From positions 54,516 through 118,515 of the forward strand of contig NZ_CALJON010000031.1 of NCBI RefSeq assembly GCF_937981445.1: a DNA stretch of 64,000 nt, written 5' to 3'. This DNA comes from an uncultured Veillonella sp. GTDB lineage: Bacteria; Bacillota; Negativicutes; Veillonellales; Veillonellaceae. Position numbers and translations under genes: made by a program. Below are positions 1 to 8,459 of the stretch, one piece after another (the stretch's first letter is position 1; the number at the start of each line of letters is the position of its first letter). Under the pieces are notes generated by a model, which saw only the letters and a program-made list of their open reading frames with translations, was not told the DNA's origin and did not search any database.

Positions 1-402
1 CAGCATAAGCAGGTGATTTTGGTTGTTGTTGGGCTTATGCAAGTGAGCAAATTAAAAGAAGCCATTCAAAGAGAAGATCCCACAGCCTTTTTGATGATCA
101 CTGATGTTGCTGAAGTGATAGGTCAAGGGTTTACATTTAAGAGTGAAAAGAAATTGTCTGAGCAAGCTCAAGAAGCTTGTAGGCAAGCTGATTTAGCAAG
201 TAGAAGTCTCTCTGAAGGAAGGGGCGAGGCTGCTTGTAAAGGAAGCGTTGCAGCTGCTAGTAAAATAAGCGTTGAAGCGGTAGGTAAAGGATTGATAAAA
301 CCAGCATCTAATTTGGAAGCTACTGTGTATGCAATGAGTCCAAGCCGCACAGCGCGAATCAGACGAAGACGATTACATGAGGCCAATCAGAATAGAGTGT
401 AA
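1..402 (+). CDS. YitT/DUF2179 family membrane protein, C-terminal part (5' end outside window)
   Basis: The reading frame is open to the first base, so only the C-terminal end is seen. The segment VSKLKEAIQREDPTAF followed by DVAEVIGQGF matches the end of YitT-family proteins, where a DUF2179 domain (KLKE..R..DP.AF....DV.EV.G.GF) follows a multi-pass membrane part. Family members normally stop a few residues after the GxGF motif. Here about 85 further residues follow, rich in Ala, Ser, Lys and Arg and ending in a basic stretch (RRRR). Their function is unknown. The stop codon lies inside the first unit of a 25-bp tandem repeat. The domain assignment is fairly sure; transport or regulatory function in this family is not established. 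Confidence 0.75.
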   Translation, partial: QHKQVILVVVGLMQVSKLKEAIQREDPTAFLMITDVAEVIGQGFTFKSEKKLSEQAQEACRQADLASRSLSEGRGEAACKGSVAAASKISVEAVGKGLIKPASNLEATVYAMSPSRTARIRRRRLHEANQNRV

Positions 403-486
403 GCATATTGTTTAAGATAGAGTATAAACGTATTGTTTAAGATAGCGTATAAGCGTATTGTGTAAGATGGAGTGTAAGCATTGAAA
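397..486 (+). repeat. 25-bp tandem repeat overlapping a stop codon
   Basis: About 3.6 imperfect copies of a 25-bp unit (GTGTAAGCATATTGTTTAAG plus five bases) begin at 397. The TAA in the first unit is the stop codon of the upstream YitT-like gene. The rest of the interval up to 622 shows nothing else recognisable except the ribosome binding site of pgm. Confidence 0.8.
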
Positions 487-622
487 CTAGTATGGGCGTA
501 AGGATAGAGGGGAAGGAAAAAGCTCAAGAATAAATAGTATGGTATAGAGTAATACGATGGATTATGAATATGAGGAAGAAGCTAGATCGCAAGCATAGCG
601 CTGAGAATGAGGAGGATTGTTG

Positions 623-2380
623 ATGATTAGTGAGTTAGCGGGTAAGAAAGTAAGACCAGAGGACTGCATTCGAGTGGCCACAATAACGGAAGCCTATTAT
701 AATTTAGTGCCACGTCATGAGGAGAAAGGTGAACGCATTTCCTTTGGTACTTCGGGACATAGAGGCAAATCTTTGGAGCGGAGTTTTAATGAACTTCATG
801 TGGCCGCGATTACGCAAGCTATTTGTGATGGACGGAATGCGTTCGGCGCTACAGGTGTTTGCTTTGTGGGACATGATACGCATGCCCTTTCTACGCCGGC
901 GTTGGAAACAGTATTAGAAGTGCTAGCTGGTAATGGTGTAGTGGCAGCCGTTGATGAAGGCGGCGATTTTGTGCCTACACCAAGTGTGTCGCGAGCGATT
1001 ATCCGTTATAATCAAATTATTAATGAAACCTTAAAGCAAGCGGTTGCTCAGAAGAAAGTATTTACAAGTGGCTCTTGTGGCGGAGCTGAAGAAATTGAAC
1101 AGGAAATTAAGGGTGTGGAGCAGCGCGGAAAAGGGCATAATCAACATGTTGCTACTAAGGGATACGCTGATGGTATCGTGATTACGCCTTCTCATAATCC
1201 GCCAGACCAAGGTGGTATAAAGTATAATCCTATCAATGGTGGCCCTGCTGATACGAATGTAACGAAGTGGATTGAAGCTCGAGCTAATGAATATATTGCT
1301 AAGCAAGGTGAAGGGATTAAGCGAATCGCAAAATCTCAGATTGACCCTCATTTACGCTGGGCTTATGACTTTAAAGGCCAGTATGTGAAGGAGTTAGAAG
1401 GGGTTATTAATTTTGAAGCTATAAAAAAGGCTAATCTTAAAGTGCTTGTTAATGCGTTAGGCGGTAGCGGTGCTAATTATTGGAAAGCTATTAGTGAACG
1501 CTATGATTTAGGCTTAACTATTATTAATAGTGAATACGACCCTACTTTTAGTTTTATGACTTATGACCATGATGGGGCTATTCGCATGGACTGCTCATCG
1601 GCTTATGCTATGGCCGATGTTATTGCGCAAATTGGCTCCTATGATGTAGCGGTAGGTAATGATCCAGATTATGACCGCTATGGTATAGTGACAGCGGAAG
1701 GCTTGATTCCACCAAATCATTTCCTAACTGTAGCAGGGGCGTACTTGTTTAAAACAAGACCTTGGGCTGGCAAGGGATTTGGCAAAACAGCAGTAGTGAC
1801 TAATTTAGTTGATCGATATTGTAAGGATCAAGGGATTCCCGTTTATGAAGTGCCTGTAGGGTTTAAATATTTCTCATCCTTATTATTTGATGAAACCATT
1901 GGTATTGGTGGCGAAGAAAGTGCAGGCGCCTCTTTCTTGATGAAGGACGGCCATGTGTGGACTACGGATAAGGATGGCATGGTGATGGCTTTGTTGGCGT
2001 TAGAAATTTTTGCCACCACTGGGAAGAGTCCTGTGGCTCATTATGAGGAGCTAGTTAAAACATATGGCGCCCCTGTGTTCAAACGCTTTGATGCGGCTTG
2101 TTCAAAGGAAAGTAAGGAAAAATTAAGTGCTTTACAAGCTTCTGATGTAAAAGCGACCATGCTTTCTGGTGAACCTATTGAGTCGATTCGTACTACTTCG
2201 CTGTACAAAGACTATGCTATCGGTGGAGTTCGCATTGGTACGGAATCAGGATTTTTAGTGGCTAGACCATCAGGTACAGAGGATTTATATAAAATTTATG
2301 CAGAAAGCTTCAAAGGGGAAACCGCTGTAGATGAACTGCTCGTAGAGGGGCAAAAGATAGTGGATGAAGCGATTGGATAG
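623..2380 (+). CDS. pgm: Phosphoglucomutase (alpha-D-glucose-1,6-bisphosphate-dependent)
   Basis: Interconverts glucose 1-phosphate and glucose 6-phosphate, supplying sugar nucleotides for glycogen and envelope polymers. The 585-residue product follows E. coli Pgm closely: FGTSGHRG near residue 41, the phosphoserine loop TPSHNPP with the catalytic serine at about residue 190, the Mg site DPDYDRYG, the sugar loop GGEESAGASF and the phosphate loop RPSGTEDLYKIY. The ATG at 623 was chosen because GGAGG (611-615) sits seven bases before it; the frame also holds TTG codons at 617 and 620. It is about 40 residues longer than the E. coli enzyme because of an insert at residues 137-180, just before the catalytic strand. 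It appears to be monocistronic. Confidence 0.93.
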   Translation: MISELAGKKVRPEDCIRVATITEAYYNLVPRHEEKGERISFGTSGHRGKSLERSFNELHVAAITQAICDGRNAFGATGVCFVGHDTHALSTPALETVLEVLAGNGVVAAVDEGGDFVPTPSVSRAIIRYNQIINETLKQAVAQKKVFTSGSCGGAEEIEQEIKGVEQRGKGHNQHVATKGYADGIVITPSHNPPDQGGIKYNPINGGPADTNVTKWIEARANEYIAKQGEGIKRIAKSQIDPHLRWAYDFKGQYVKELEGVINFEAIKKANLKVLVNALGGSGANYWKAISERYDLGLTIINSEYDPTFSFMTYDHDGAIRMDCSSAYAMADVIAQIGSYDVAVGNDPDYDRYGIVTAEGLIPPNHFLTVAGAYLFKTRPWAGKGFGKTAVVTNLVDRYCKDQGIPVYEVPVGFKYFSSLLFDETIGIGGEESAGASFLMKDGHVWTTDKDGMVMALLALEIFATTGKSPVAHYEELVKTYGAPVFKRFDAACSKESKEKLSALQASDVKATMLSGEPIESIRTTSLYKDYAIGGVRIGTESGFLVARPSGTEDLYKIYAESFKGETAVDELLVEGQKIVDEAIG

Positions 2381-2453
2381 TGTAGTAGGATGGGTAGTTA
2401 AAAGAGGATAACTATCTTAGGCGACGCGTAAAAACGCTATACAGTAAGGCCTT

Positions 2454-2467
2454 AAAAATGCTATAAT
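2454..2467 (+). promoter_or_regulatory. Extended -10 promoter for the ACT/PFL operon
   Basis: The sequence AAAAATGCTATAAT holds TGn-TATAAT, a full extended -10 element. The same 14 bases occur again at 6888-6901 before the ATP synthase genes. No good -35 box is visible, which extended -10 promoters tolerate. Confidence 0.5.
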
Positions 2468-2513
2468 ATTTTATTATTTAAGAACCTTTAAATTCTGTGG
2501 TTATAAATGAAGG

Positions 2514-2570
2514 ACCACTGTTTTGAGAGGTAGCCATGCCAGATGACTTAGCTGGTGCAAACCTGTGGAG
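2514..2570 (+). ncRNA. Possible structured leader RNA before the ACT/PFL operon
   Basis: Nested complementary segments can be read by eye: CCAC (2515) with GTGG (2565), AGG (2528) with CCT (2562), and CATGCCAG (2535) with CTGGTG (2552) with a small bulge. They lie between the extended -10 box and the ACT-protein gene. I do not recognise a known riboswitch class, and chance pairing is possible. Confidence 0.25.
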
Positions 2571-2604
2571 TTATTGCTAGGTATAGAGAGAAAAGGTGAA
2601 GTAT

Positions 2605-2874
2605 ATGAAAATTGTAGTAACTGTAGTAGGGGTAGACCGCGTAGGGATTATTGCAGGCGTTGCCGCGGTACTAGCTAAAAATGAGGTAAATATTGTATCT
2701 ATTAATCAGACGATTTTAGATGGCATGTTTAATATGATTATGATGTGTGAAACAGATGATAAAAATTCGTTAGCTACAGTACAACAGGAGTTAGCTAACG
2801 AAGGCAAAGCCTTAGGCGTGCAAATTCAAGCGCAACATGCGGACATTTTTGTTAGCATGCATCGCGTAGGGTAG
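2605..2874 (+). CDS. ACT domain protein (UPF0237 family)
   Basis: An 89-residue protein consisting of one ACT domain (start [20 protein letters not shown], then [14 protein letters not shown]). ACT domains bind small ligands, usually amino acids, at dimer interfaces. UPF0237 proteins are single ACT domains typically encoded just before a DUF711/PFL gene, as here (8 bp gap). The ATG at 2605 was preferred because AAAAGG (2591-2596) is eight bases upstream; a GTG at 2596 lies inside that site. The ligand is unknown. A role as regulatory partner of the next gene product is inferred from the conserved pairing. Confidence 0.88.
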   Translation: MKIVVTVVGVDRVGIIAGVAAVLAKNEVNIVSINQTILDGMFNMIMMCETDDKNSLATVQQELANEGKALGVQIQAQHADIFVSMHRVG

Positions 2875-2882
2875 GTGGTCAT

Positions 2883-4241
2883 ATGTTAAGCATTGATAAT
2901 ATTTTAGAAACGAATCGCATGATTCACGATAATAAGCTAGATGTGCGAACTATTACGATGGGCATTAGCTTACTCGGCTGTACAGCAGCGGATGGCAAAA
3001 CTTTGTGCAATCGTATTTATGATCACATCACCAAAGAAGCAGAACATTTAGTAGCTACAGGGGAAGCTATTGAACGGGAACTTGGCGTGCCCATTATTCA
3101 TAAGCGCGTAGCTGTTACACCGATTTCTTTGGTGGCAGCTGGTAGCGATTTGAAAAACTATGTGTCTGTCGCAAAAGCTTTGGATAGAGCGGCTAAAACC
3201 GTAGGCGTAAATTTCATTGGTGGCTTTTCAGCCTTGGTGAGCAAAGGCTATACAGAAGGGGATCGTCGTCTCATTGCGTCGATTCCAGAAGCCTTAGCTA
3301 CTACGGATATTGTATGTAGTTCCGTTGGCGTAGGCTCAACTAAAGCAGGCATCAATATGGATGCAGTGGCCCAAATGGGTGAAGTTGTTAAGGAAACAGC
3401 TAAACTTACGGCTCATCAAGATGCGTTAGGTTGTGCTAAACTCGTTATTTTCTGTAATCCAGTAGAAGATAATCCGTTTATGGCGGGAGCCTTCCATGGT
3501 GTTACTGAAGGGGACACGACCATTAGTGTTGGTGTCAGCGGCCCTGGGGTGGTAAAACATGCCTTAGAAGCTGTGCGTGGTAAGTCTTTTGATGAAGTGG
3601 CTGAAACAATTAAGCGGACCGCTTTTAAGATTACTCGTGTGGGTCAATTAGTGGCGCAAGAGGCATCGCGTCGATTAGATAAAAAATTTGGCATTATAGA
3701 TTTATCCTTGGCTCCTACGCCGGCAGTGGGTGACTCCGTAGCACATGTATTAGAAGAGATGGGGATTACATCTTGTGGGGCCCATGGTACGACGGCGGCA
3801 TTAGCCTTGTTAAATGATGCCGTTAAGAAGGGTGGCCTTATGGCATCCTCTCATGTAGGTGGCTTAAGTGGTGCGTTCATTCCTGTTAGTGAAGACCGCG
3901 GCATGATTGATGCGGTGGCAGTGGGCAGCTTAAGTTTAGATAAATTAGAAGCTATGACTTGTGTTTGCTCCGTAGGCCTTGATATGATTGCTGTGCCAGG
4001 AGATACATCAGCAGCGACAATTTCAGCAATTATAGCTGATGAAGCAGCTATTGGGATGATTAATAATAAAACTACTGCCGTGCGGCTAATTCCAGTACCT
4101 GGTAAAACTGTAGGTGAAATGGTTGAATTCGGTGGTTTGTTGGGATATTGCCCAATTATTGAAGTAAGTCCATTTAGTGCTGATGAGTTTATAAAAAGAG
4201 GCGGTCGAATTCCGGCGCCTATACGCAGTCTAACAAACTAA
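2883..4241 (+). CDS. PFL family protein (DUF711/UPF0210)
   Basis: The 452-residue product has the usual length of the DUF711/UPF0210 family and family-typical stretches ([20 protein letters not shown] near the start, [34 protein letters not shown]). The fold relates to pyruvate formate-lyase but the glycyl-radical motif is not evident, and the biochemical function is not established. No signal peptide or membrane segment is visible. It follows the ACT gene with an 8-bp gap and is almost surely co-transcribed with it. The start ATG has a GGTGG-type site just upstream. Confidence 0.88.
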   Translation: MLSIDNILETNRMIHDNKLDVRTITMGISLLGCTAADGKTLCNRIYDHITKEAEHLVATGEAIERELGVPIIHKRVAVTPISLVAAGSDLKNYVSVAKALDRAAKTVGVNFIGGFSALVSKGYTEGDRRLIASIPEALATTDIVCSSVGVGSTKAGINMDAVAQMGEVVKETAKLTAHQDALGCAKLVIFCNPVEDNPFMAGAFHGVTEGDTTISVGVSGPGVVKHALEAVRGKSFDEVAETIKRTAFKITRVGQLVAQEASRRLDKKFGIIDLSLAPTPAVGDSVAHVLEEMGITSCGAHGTTAALALLNDAVKKGGLMASSHVGGLSGAFIPVSEDRGMIDAVAVGSLSLDKLEAMTCVCSVGLDMIAVPGDTSAATISAIIADEAAIGMINNKTTAVRLIPVPGKTVGEMVEFGGLLGYCPIIEVSPFSADEFIKRGGRIPAPIRSLTN

Positions 4242-4265
4242 GAGCTAGCACGAGGAGGTGCGAGA

Positions 4266-5321
4266 ATGACGGTGTACGTGTGGGCATTTGTAATAGCATT
4301 TGTTATTACCTTTGCGATTACACCGCTAATTAAACGGTTGGCGATACGAATTGGGGCAGTTGATAAGCCTGATGCTCGTAAAGTGCATCATGGCATGATG
4401 CCCCGTTTAGGAGGATTGGCTATTTTTATTGGCTATATTCTTTCTGTTTTATATACAGTGCAAGATATTAGAGCTATTTTAGGTCTCATTATAGGGTCCA
4501 TAGTCTTAGTTGGCGTCGGTATTTGGGATGACGTCAAGCAAATTGGTCCTAGAACTAAATTATGTGGCCAAATTTTAGCGGCAGCTATTATTGTGCTGTT
4601 TGGGAATCAAGTAGAGTTTATTACTAATCCATGGGGACATTTATTGTATTTGGGCTATCTAGGGATACCCTTAACAATTTTTTGGATTGTAGGATTTACT
4701 AATATTGTTAATTTAATTGATGGCCTTGATGGTTTAGCAGCAGGGATTTCTTTTATTTCTTGCATCGCTATTTTTACTGTGTTATGGCAAATGGGACAGG
4801 TTGATTTAGCTTGTATTGCTTTGGCGTTAGCTGGGGCGGCAGGGGGATTCTTAAAATACAATTTTAATCCTGCTAAGATTTTTATGGGTGATACAGGCAG
4901 TATGTTGTTAGGATATACGATGGCCACCATATCTGTTATGGGAGCTGTAAAAACAGCGGCGACTATTTCCTTAGTAGTACCTATCATTGTGCTAGGCTTA
5001 CCTATTTTAGACACGACTTTTGCTATTATTCGTCGAAAAATTAATGGACGACCTGTGTTTAAGCCAGACAAAGGACATGTACACCATCGATTATTAGCCC
5101 TAGGCTTAAGTCAAAAACAAGCGGTACTTTTAATGTATGCAGTAACTGCTGCATTAGGATATGTAGCGATTTTATTGGCTAAGGTCAATTGGTTAGTAGG
5201 GGTCGCACTTGTACTTGCGATTCTCTGCGTTTGTGTATTTATTGCTACTAAATTAGGTATGATTGCTAAAGACGAAGTAATCAACAAAGAGAAGGCAGCC
5301 GCTTCCCATAGACAGAACTAA
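4266..5321 (+). CDS. tagO: Undecaprenyl-phosphate GlcNAc-1-phosphate transferase (TagO/WecA type)
   Basis: A polytopic membrane enzyme of the MraY/WecA superfamily that moves an aminosugar-1-phosphate from UDP to undecaprenyl phosphate, the first step of teichoic acid, O-antigen or capsule synthesis. Diagnostic motifs are DKPDARKVHH (residues about 37-46), the IVNLIDGLDGLAAG loop, FMGDTGSMLLG, and the sugar-specificity loop KGHVHHRLLALG. The length (351 aa) is typical, with about ten hydrophobic segments. GAGGAGGTG precedes the ATG. The gene directly downstream makes the UDP-GlcNAc epimerase, so a ManNAc-containing surface polymer is a reasonable inference. Confidence 0.9.
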   Translation: MTVYVWAFVIAFVITFAITPLIKRLAIRIGAVDKPDARKVHHGMMPRLGGLAIFIGYILSVLYTVQDIRAILGLIIGSIVLVGVGIWDDVKQIGPRTKLCGQILAAAIIVLFGNQVEFITNPWGHLLYLGYLGIPLTIFWIVGFTNIVNLIDGLDGLAAGISFISCIAIFTVLWQMGQVDLACIALALAGAAGGFLKYNFNPAKIFMGDTGSMLLGYTMATISVMGAVKTAATISLVVPIIVLGLPILDTTFAIIRRKINGRPVFKPDKGHVHHRLLALGLSQKQAVLLMYAVTAALGYVAILLAKVNWLVGVALVLAILCVCVFIATKLGMIAKDEVINKEKAAASHRQN

Positions 5322-5341
5322 AGTGTGCTCAGGAGGAATTT

Positions 5342-6487
5342 ATGTTAAAGGTAATGACGATTTTCGGAACTCGACCAGAAGCCATCAAGATGGCGCCTGT
5401 TGTAAAGGCTCTAGAAGCAGCGCCTGATATGGAGGCTATCGTTACAGTAACAGCACAGCATCGTGAAATGCTCGATCAAGTGCTTAATTTATTTGGCATT
5501 ACACCACAATATGATTTAAATATTATGTGCCAAGGCCAAACATTATATGATGTGACGAGTAAATCCTTATTAGGGCTTCGCGATGTATTAGCTGATGCTA
5601 AGCCTGATGTGGTGCTTGTTCACGGCGATACGACGACGACCTTTGCGGGAGCCTTAGCTGCCTTTTACCAAGAAATTCCTGTAGGCCATGTAGAAGCTGG
5701 TCTACGTACGGGCAATATTTATTCGCCATTCCCTGAAGAAATGAATCGTAAATTGACTGGTTCCTTGGCTTCGTATCACTTTGCGCCAACCTCAAGTGCA
5801 GAAAAAAATCTCATGAAAGAGAATGTAGGATCAGCTCATTTATATGTGACTGGCAATACAGTAATTGATGCATTGCAAACGACTGTAAAAAAAGAATATC
5901 ATTTTGATGAAGAATTACTTAATAATTTAGATTATGAAGGGCGCCGCATTATTCTCGTAACCACACATAGACGAGAAAATTTAGGTGAGCCAATGCGCCA
6001 TGTATACAGAGCCATTCGCCGACTTGTGGAAGATTTTGATGACATTGAAGTCGTATTCCCGGTACATAGAAATCCTAAGGTACGACAAATTGTTGACGAA
6101 GAACTAGGAGCTGTAGAGCGCGTTCATTTAATCGATCCATTAGAATATGAACCATTTGCTAATTTAATGGCTCGTGCTTATTTATTACTTACCGATTCTG
6201 GTGGAATTCAAGAAGAAGCGCCAGCCCTTGGCAAACCAGTTTTAGTACTTCGCAATACAACTGAACGACCTGAAGCAGTTACTGCGGGAACTGTGAAGCT
6301 AGTAGGGACTGATGAGGAAACTGTATATAGTACAGCACATCGCTTGTTGACTCATAAAGAGGCCTATGAAGCAATGGCGAACTCTGTTAATCCTTATGGA
6401 GATGGTATTGCCTCTCAACGAATTGTTGAGGCCTTGCGCTTTGAATTCTTAAATAGTGGTAAAAAGCCAAGTCGATTTGGTTATTAA
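5342..6487 (+). CDS. wecB: UDP-N-acetylglucosamine 2-epimerase, non-hydrolysing
   Basis: Interconverts UDP-GlcNAc and UDP-ManNAc for surface polysaccharide synthesis. At 381 residues it has the family length and carries GTRPEAIKMAPVV at the start, TAQHREMLDQVL, HGDTTTTFAGALAAFY, HVEAGLRTG, PEEMNRKL, THRRENLG, PVHRNPKVR and the UDP-binding DSGGIQEEAPALGKPVL. AGGAGG lies upstream of the ATG and the gene is 20 bp after tagO; a terminator follows immediately. The non-hydrolysing type is inferred from the full two-domain GT-B layout and cytoplasmic character. Confidence 0.93.
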   Translation: MLKVMTIFGTRPEAIKMAPVVKALEAAPDMEAIVTVTAQHREMLDQVLNLFGITPQYDLNIMCQGQTLYDVTSKSLLGLRDVLADAKPDVVLVHGDTTTTFAGALAAFYQEIPVGHVEAGLRTGNIYSPFPEEMNRKLTGSLASYHFAPTSSAEKNLMKENVGSAHLYVTGNTVIDALQTTVKKEYHFDEELLNNLDYEGRRIILVTTHRRENLGEPMRHVYRAIRRLVEDFDDIEVVFPVHRNPKVRQIVDEELGAVERVHLIDPLEYEPFANLMARAYLLLTDSGGIQEEAPALGKPVLVLRNTTERPEAVTAGTVKLVGTDEETVYSTAHRLLTHKEAYEAMANSVNPYGDGIASQRIVEALRFEFLNSGKKPSRFGY

Positions 6488-6491
6488 AAGG

Positions 6492-6537
6492 AAAACCTCT
6501 GTAGCTCGTGATGAGACAACAGGGGTTTTTTCTTTTT
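6492..6537 (+). terminator. Rho-independent terminator after wecB
   Basis: AAAACCTCTG (6492-6501) pairs with CAGGGGTTTT (6520-6529), allowing a G-U pair, followed by a T-rich run. It closes the ACT-PFL-tagO-wecB operon. Confidence 0.8.
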
Positions 6538-6738
6538 CTCCACAAATAAAATAGTAGAATTTGAAGGTAATTGCACAATATATAGAAAATATTGAGACTT
6601 TAAGACTCTTTTGAGAGCTTAATGGTAGGAGATGACATATTTCTTTGGCATATACCATTATTCGAAAAAGTGATGAAAAATTATACTCACCATGACTTTT
6701 TGGAATAATTCGGTATTTTTGTAAAGGACAAAAATCTA

Positions 6739-6767
6739 TTGTAAAGTGTAAAAAAATTTTGTATAAT
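6739..6767 (+). promoter_or_regulatory. Sigma-A type promoter upstream of the atp operon
   Basis: TTGTAA (6739-6744), a 17-bp spacer and a perfect TATAAT (6762-6767). It would give a leader of about 235 nt before atpZ. Confidence 0.6.
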
Positions 6768-6887
6768 CACTTTGTAAGTCTCGAAAATATGCATAACGTT
6801 CAGTTTTTGACTGTCATTTGATAAATTGATGTAGACAAATCAAGGTAAAAGTATTCATACCATAGTTGCATTGGTGGTATAGGTGCC

Positions 6888-6901
6888 AAAAATGCTATAA
6901 T
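6888..6901 (+). promoter_or_regulatory. Extended -10 promoter upstream of the atp operon
   Basis: AAAAATGCTATAAT, identical over 14 bases to the element at 2454-2467. No clear -35 box. It may be a second start for the ATP synthase operon. Confidence 0.45.
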
Positions 6902-7010
6902 TTAATGTGTATTAACAAGAAGCAGTAGTATACAATTTTAATATGTGAGAAGAACTGACTTTTTATACCTTGTGTTGTCTATTTAATTCATCAAAGAGCA
7001 GGTGATCTTA

Positions 7011-7217
7011 ATGAAACCCATGGATCGGACGACTTTGAAGGCATTGAATGTAGCTCTTTCAGCAGGCTTTAGCTTGCTAACGTCTATATTAATATGTCTG
7101 GCCATTGGTGTGGGCTTGGATCATGTCCTAGGCACAAAGCCGTGGTTCACTTTCTTGGGCGGAATTACAGGAGGTATAGGAGGTCTTTATTCTTTATACC
7201 TGCGTGTAGTGAAGTGA
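7011..7217 (+). CDS. atpZ: AtpZ/AtpI family small membrane protein
   Basis: A 68-residue protein with two transmembrane segments and the family signature around GFSLLTSILICLAIGVGLD and PWFTFLGGITGGIGG. AtpZ-type proteins precede atpI in many Firmicute atp operons and are linked to assembly of the ATP synthase or to cation supply. The ATG at 7011 follows an AGGTG-type site; a GTG at 7002 and an ATG at 7020 are in the same frame, so the exact start is uncertain. The stop overlaps the probable start of atpI. Confidence 0.8.
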   Translation: MKPMDRTTLKALNVALSAGFSLLTSILICLAIGVGLDHVLGTKPWFTFLGGITGGIGGLYSLYLRVVK

Positions 7218-7633
7218 CTAAGGGGGTCATTATCATCTTACAATTTTTGACGTTTGTTAAGAGAATGACGGTGCATGTAATGTTAGCCGCCCTAGTAGTA
7301 ACATTGTTGTTAGAGATTGTAGAATTAAGTGAGTGTATTATTGGCTGGGTTTGGGGATGCCTAACGAATATTATTTATATGTTAGTATTGGGTGTATGGG
7401 TATATAAATCAGCCAAAAAAAGTACAGAAGCCGCTGTTAGAGCTACTAAAAGTGGTGTATTTGTTCGTTTGATTATTGTAGCAATTGCTACTTTATTAGC
7501 GGACTTATTATTTTTAGAATTTCATTATATTTCATATATTGCGGGGATTTTCGTATGGAGACCTTTCGCATTTTATGAACATATTCGTTCCCGTTTATTG
7601 GAAGAAAAAATGGGTATATCCAAAGTTCATTAA
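7214..7633 (+). CDS. atpI: ATP synthase subunit I
   Basis: A hydrophobic protein of about 139 residues with four membrane segments, in the fixed place between atpZ and atpB. Subunit I assists assembly of the c ring. The start is uncertain. A GTG at 7214 overlaps the atpZ stop (GTGA), which would couple translation, but its ribosome binding site is poor; an ATG at 7265 is the next candidate. The frame continues open upstream through atpZ, but that part is a shadow. The name rests on position, size and hydrophobicity more than on sequence motifs. Confidence 0.72.
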   Translation: MTKGVIIILQFLTFVKRMTVHVMLAALVVTLLLEIVELSECIIGWVWGCLTNIIYMLVLGVWVYKSAKKSTEAAVRATKSGVFVRLIIVAIATLLADLLFLEFHYISYIAGIFVWRPFAFYEHIRSRLLEEKMGISKVH

Positions 7634-7725
7634 TCAGAGTAAAACTTCTATTGTCTTGTGAATACATATACTAACTTTTAGATAGAGTAATTGGCAATTT
7701 AATAAGTAGGAAGGAGGTGAATCTG

Positions 7726-8397
7726 ATGGAATTACATGCAGGACAGCATACGGTAGTTCATATGTGGGGCATGGCATTTAATATGGATACTCTATATATG
7801 ACATGGCTAGTATTTGGTATTCTTATCGTATTAGCATATTTTGCCACTCGGCAGTGTAGAATGGTACCCAGTGGAATGCAAAATGGCGTGGAAATGGTGC
7901 TTGAGATTATTGGCAATCAGTTTAAAGGACCACTTGGCGAGCATTTCAACAAATTAACGGCCTTATTATTTACGTTCTTCTTCTTCATTTTTGTAAGTAA
8001 TGAGCTCGGTTTGCTACCAAGTCCTCACATTTTAGTATCACCAACAAGTGATTTGAATACGACCTTGGGCTTAGCACTTGCTAGTTCAGTCAGTGTTTGG
8101 GTCATTGGCTTGCGGATTAAGGGTGTTGGTTATTTGAAACATTATTTTCAACCATTTGCTGTATTCGCAATATTTCATTTGATTGAAGAAATTTCAAAGC
8201 CGGTTACATTAAGCTTCCGTTTGTTTGGTAATATTATAGCCGGGGAAATCGTATTGGAGCTATTAAATAATTTAGCCCCATATTTAGCGCCAATTATTTG
8301 GATAGCCTTTAGTTTGGTTATTGGTGTTATTCAAGCCTTTGTATTTACGATTCTTGTTACATCCTATTTAGGTATGGCGATTGCGGATGAACATTAA
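7726..8397 (+). CDS. atpB: ATP synthase F0 subunit a
   Basis: A 223-residue polytopic membrane protein forming the proton half-channels against the c ring. The stator arginine is visible in SFRLFGNIIAGE, preceded by HLIEEISKPVTL, and the last helix has AFVFTILVTSYL before IADEH, as in bacterial a subunits. AAGGAGGTGA lies eight bases upstream of the ATG at 7726; a GTG at 7717 lies within the ribosome binding site. It is at the short end for the family. Confidence 0.92.
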   Translation: MELHAGQHTVVHMWGMAFNMDTLYMTWLVFGILIVLAYFATRQCRMVPSGMQNGVEMVLEIIGNQFKGPLGEHFNKLTALLFTFFFFIFVSNELGLLPSPHILVSPTSDLNTTLGLALASSVSVWVIGLRIKGVGYLKHYFQPFAVFAIFHLIEEISKPVTLSFRLFGNIIAGEIVLELLNNLAPYLAPIIWIAFSLVIGVIQAFVFTILVTSYLGMAIADEH

Positions 8398-8459
8398 TTC
8401 TATCGTTTTCTCAGTTCATAATGTAAGAAATTATTTTATTATTTAGGAGGATTTTTATT

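Larger units (their letters stand above)
6538..7010 (+). other. Leader and promoter region of the ATP synthase operon, no gene
   Basis: AT-rich, non-coding. It holds two promoter candidates (listed separately), and a hairpin with arms ATACCA and TGGTAT around 6856-6880. No convincing gene is seen on either strand; short - strand frames at 6387-6658 run across the terminator and are not supported. Confidence 0.6.

Noticed and set aside
2514..2570. A known riboswitch class (ZTP, glycine, THF or TPP)
   Set aside because: The conserved core sequences of these classes are not present; only generic pairing can be seen.
7094..7213. Upstream extension of the atpI frame
   Set aside because: It overlaps atpZ in another frame and translates to a Cys/Arg-rich sequence unlike any subunit; the gene must start after it.
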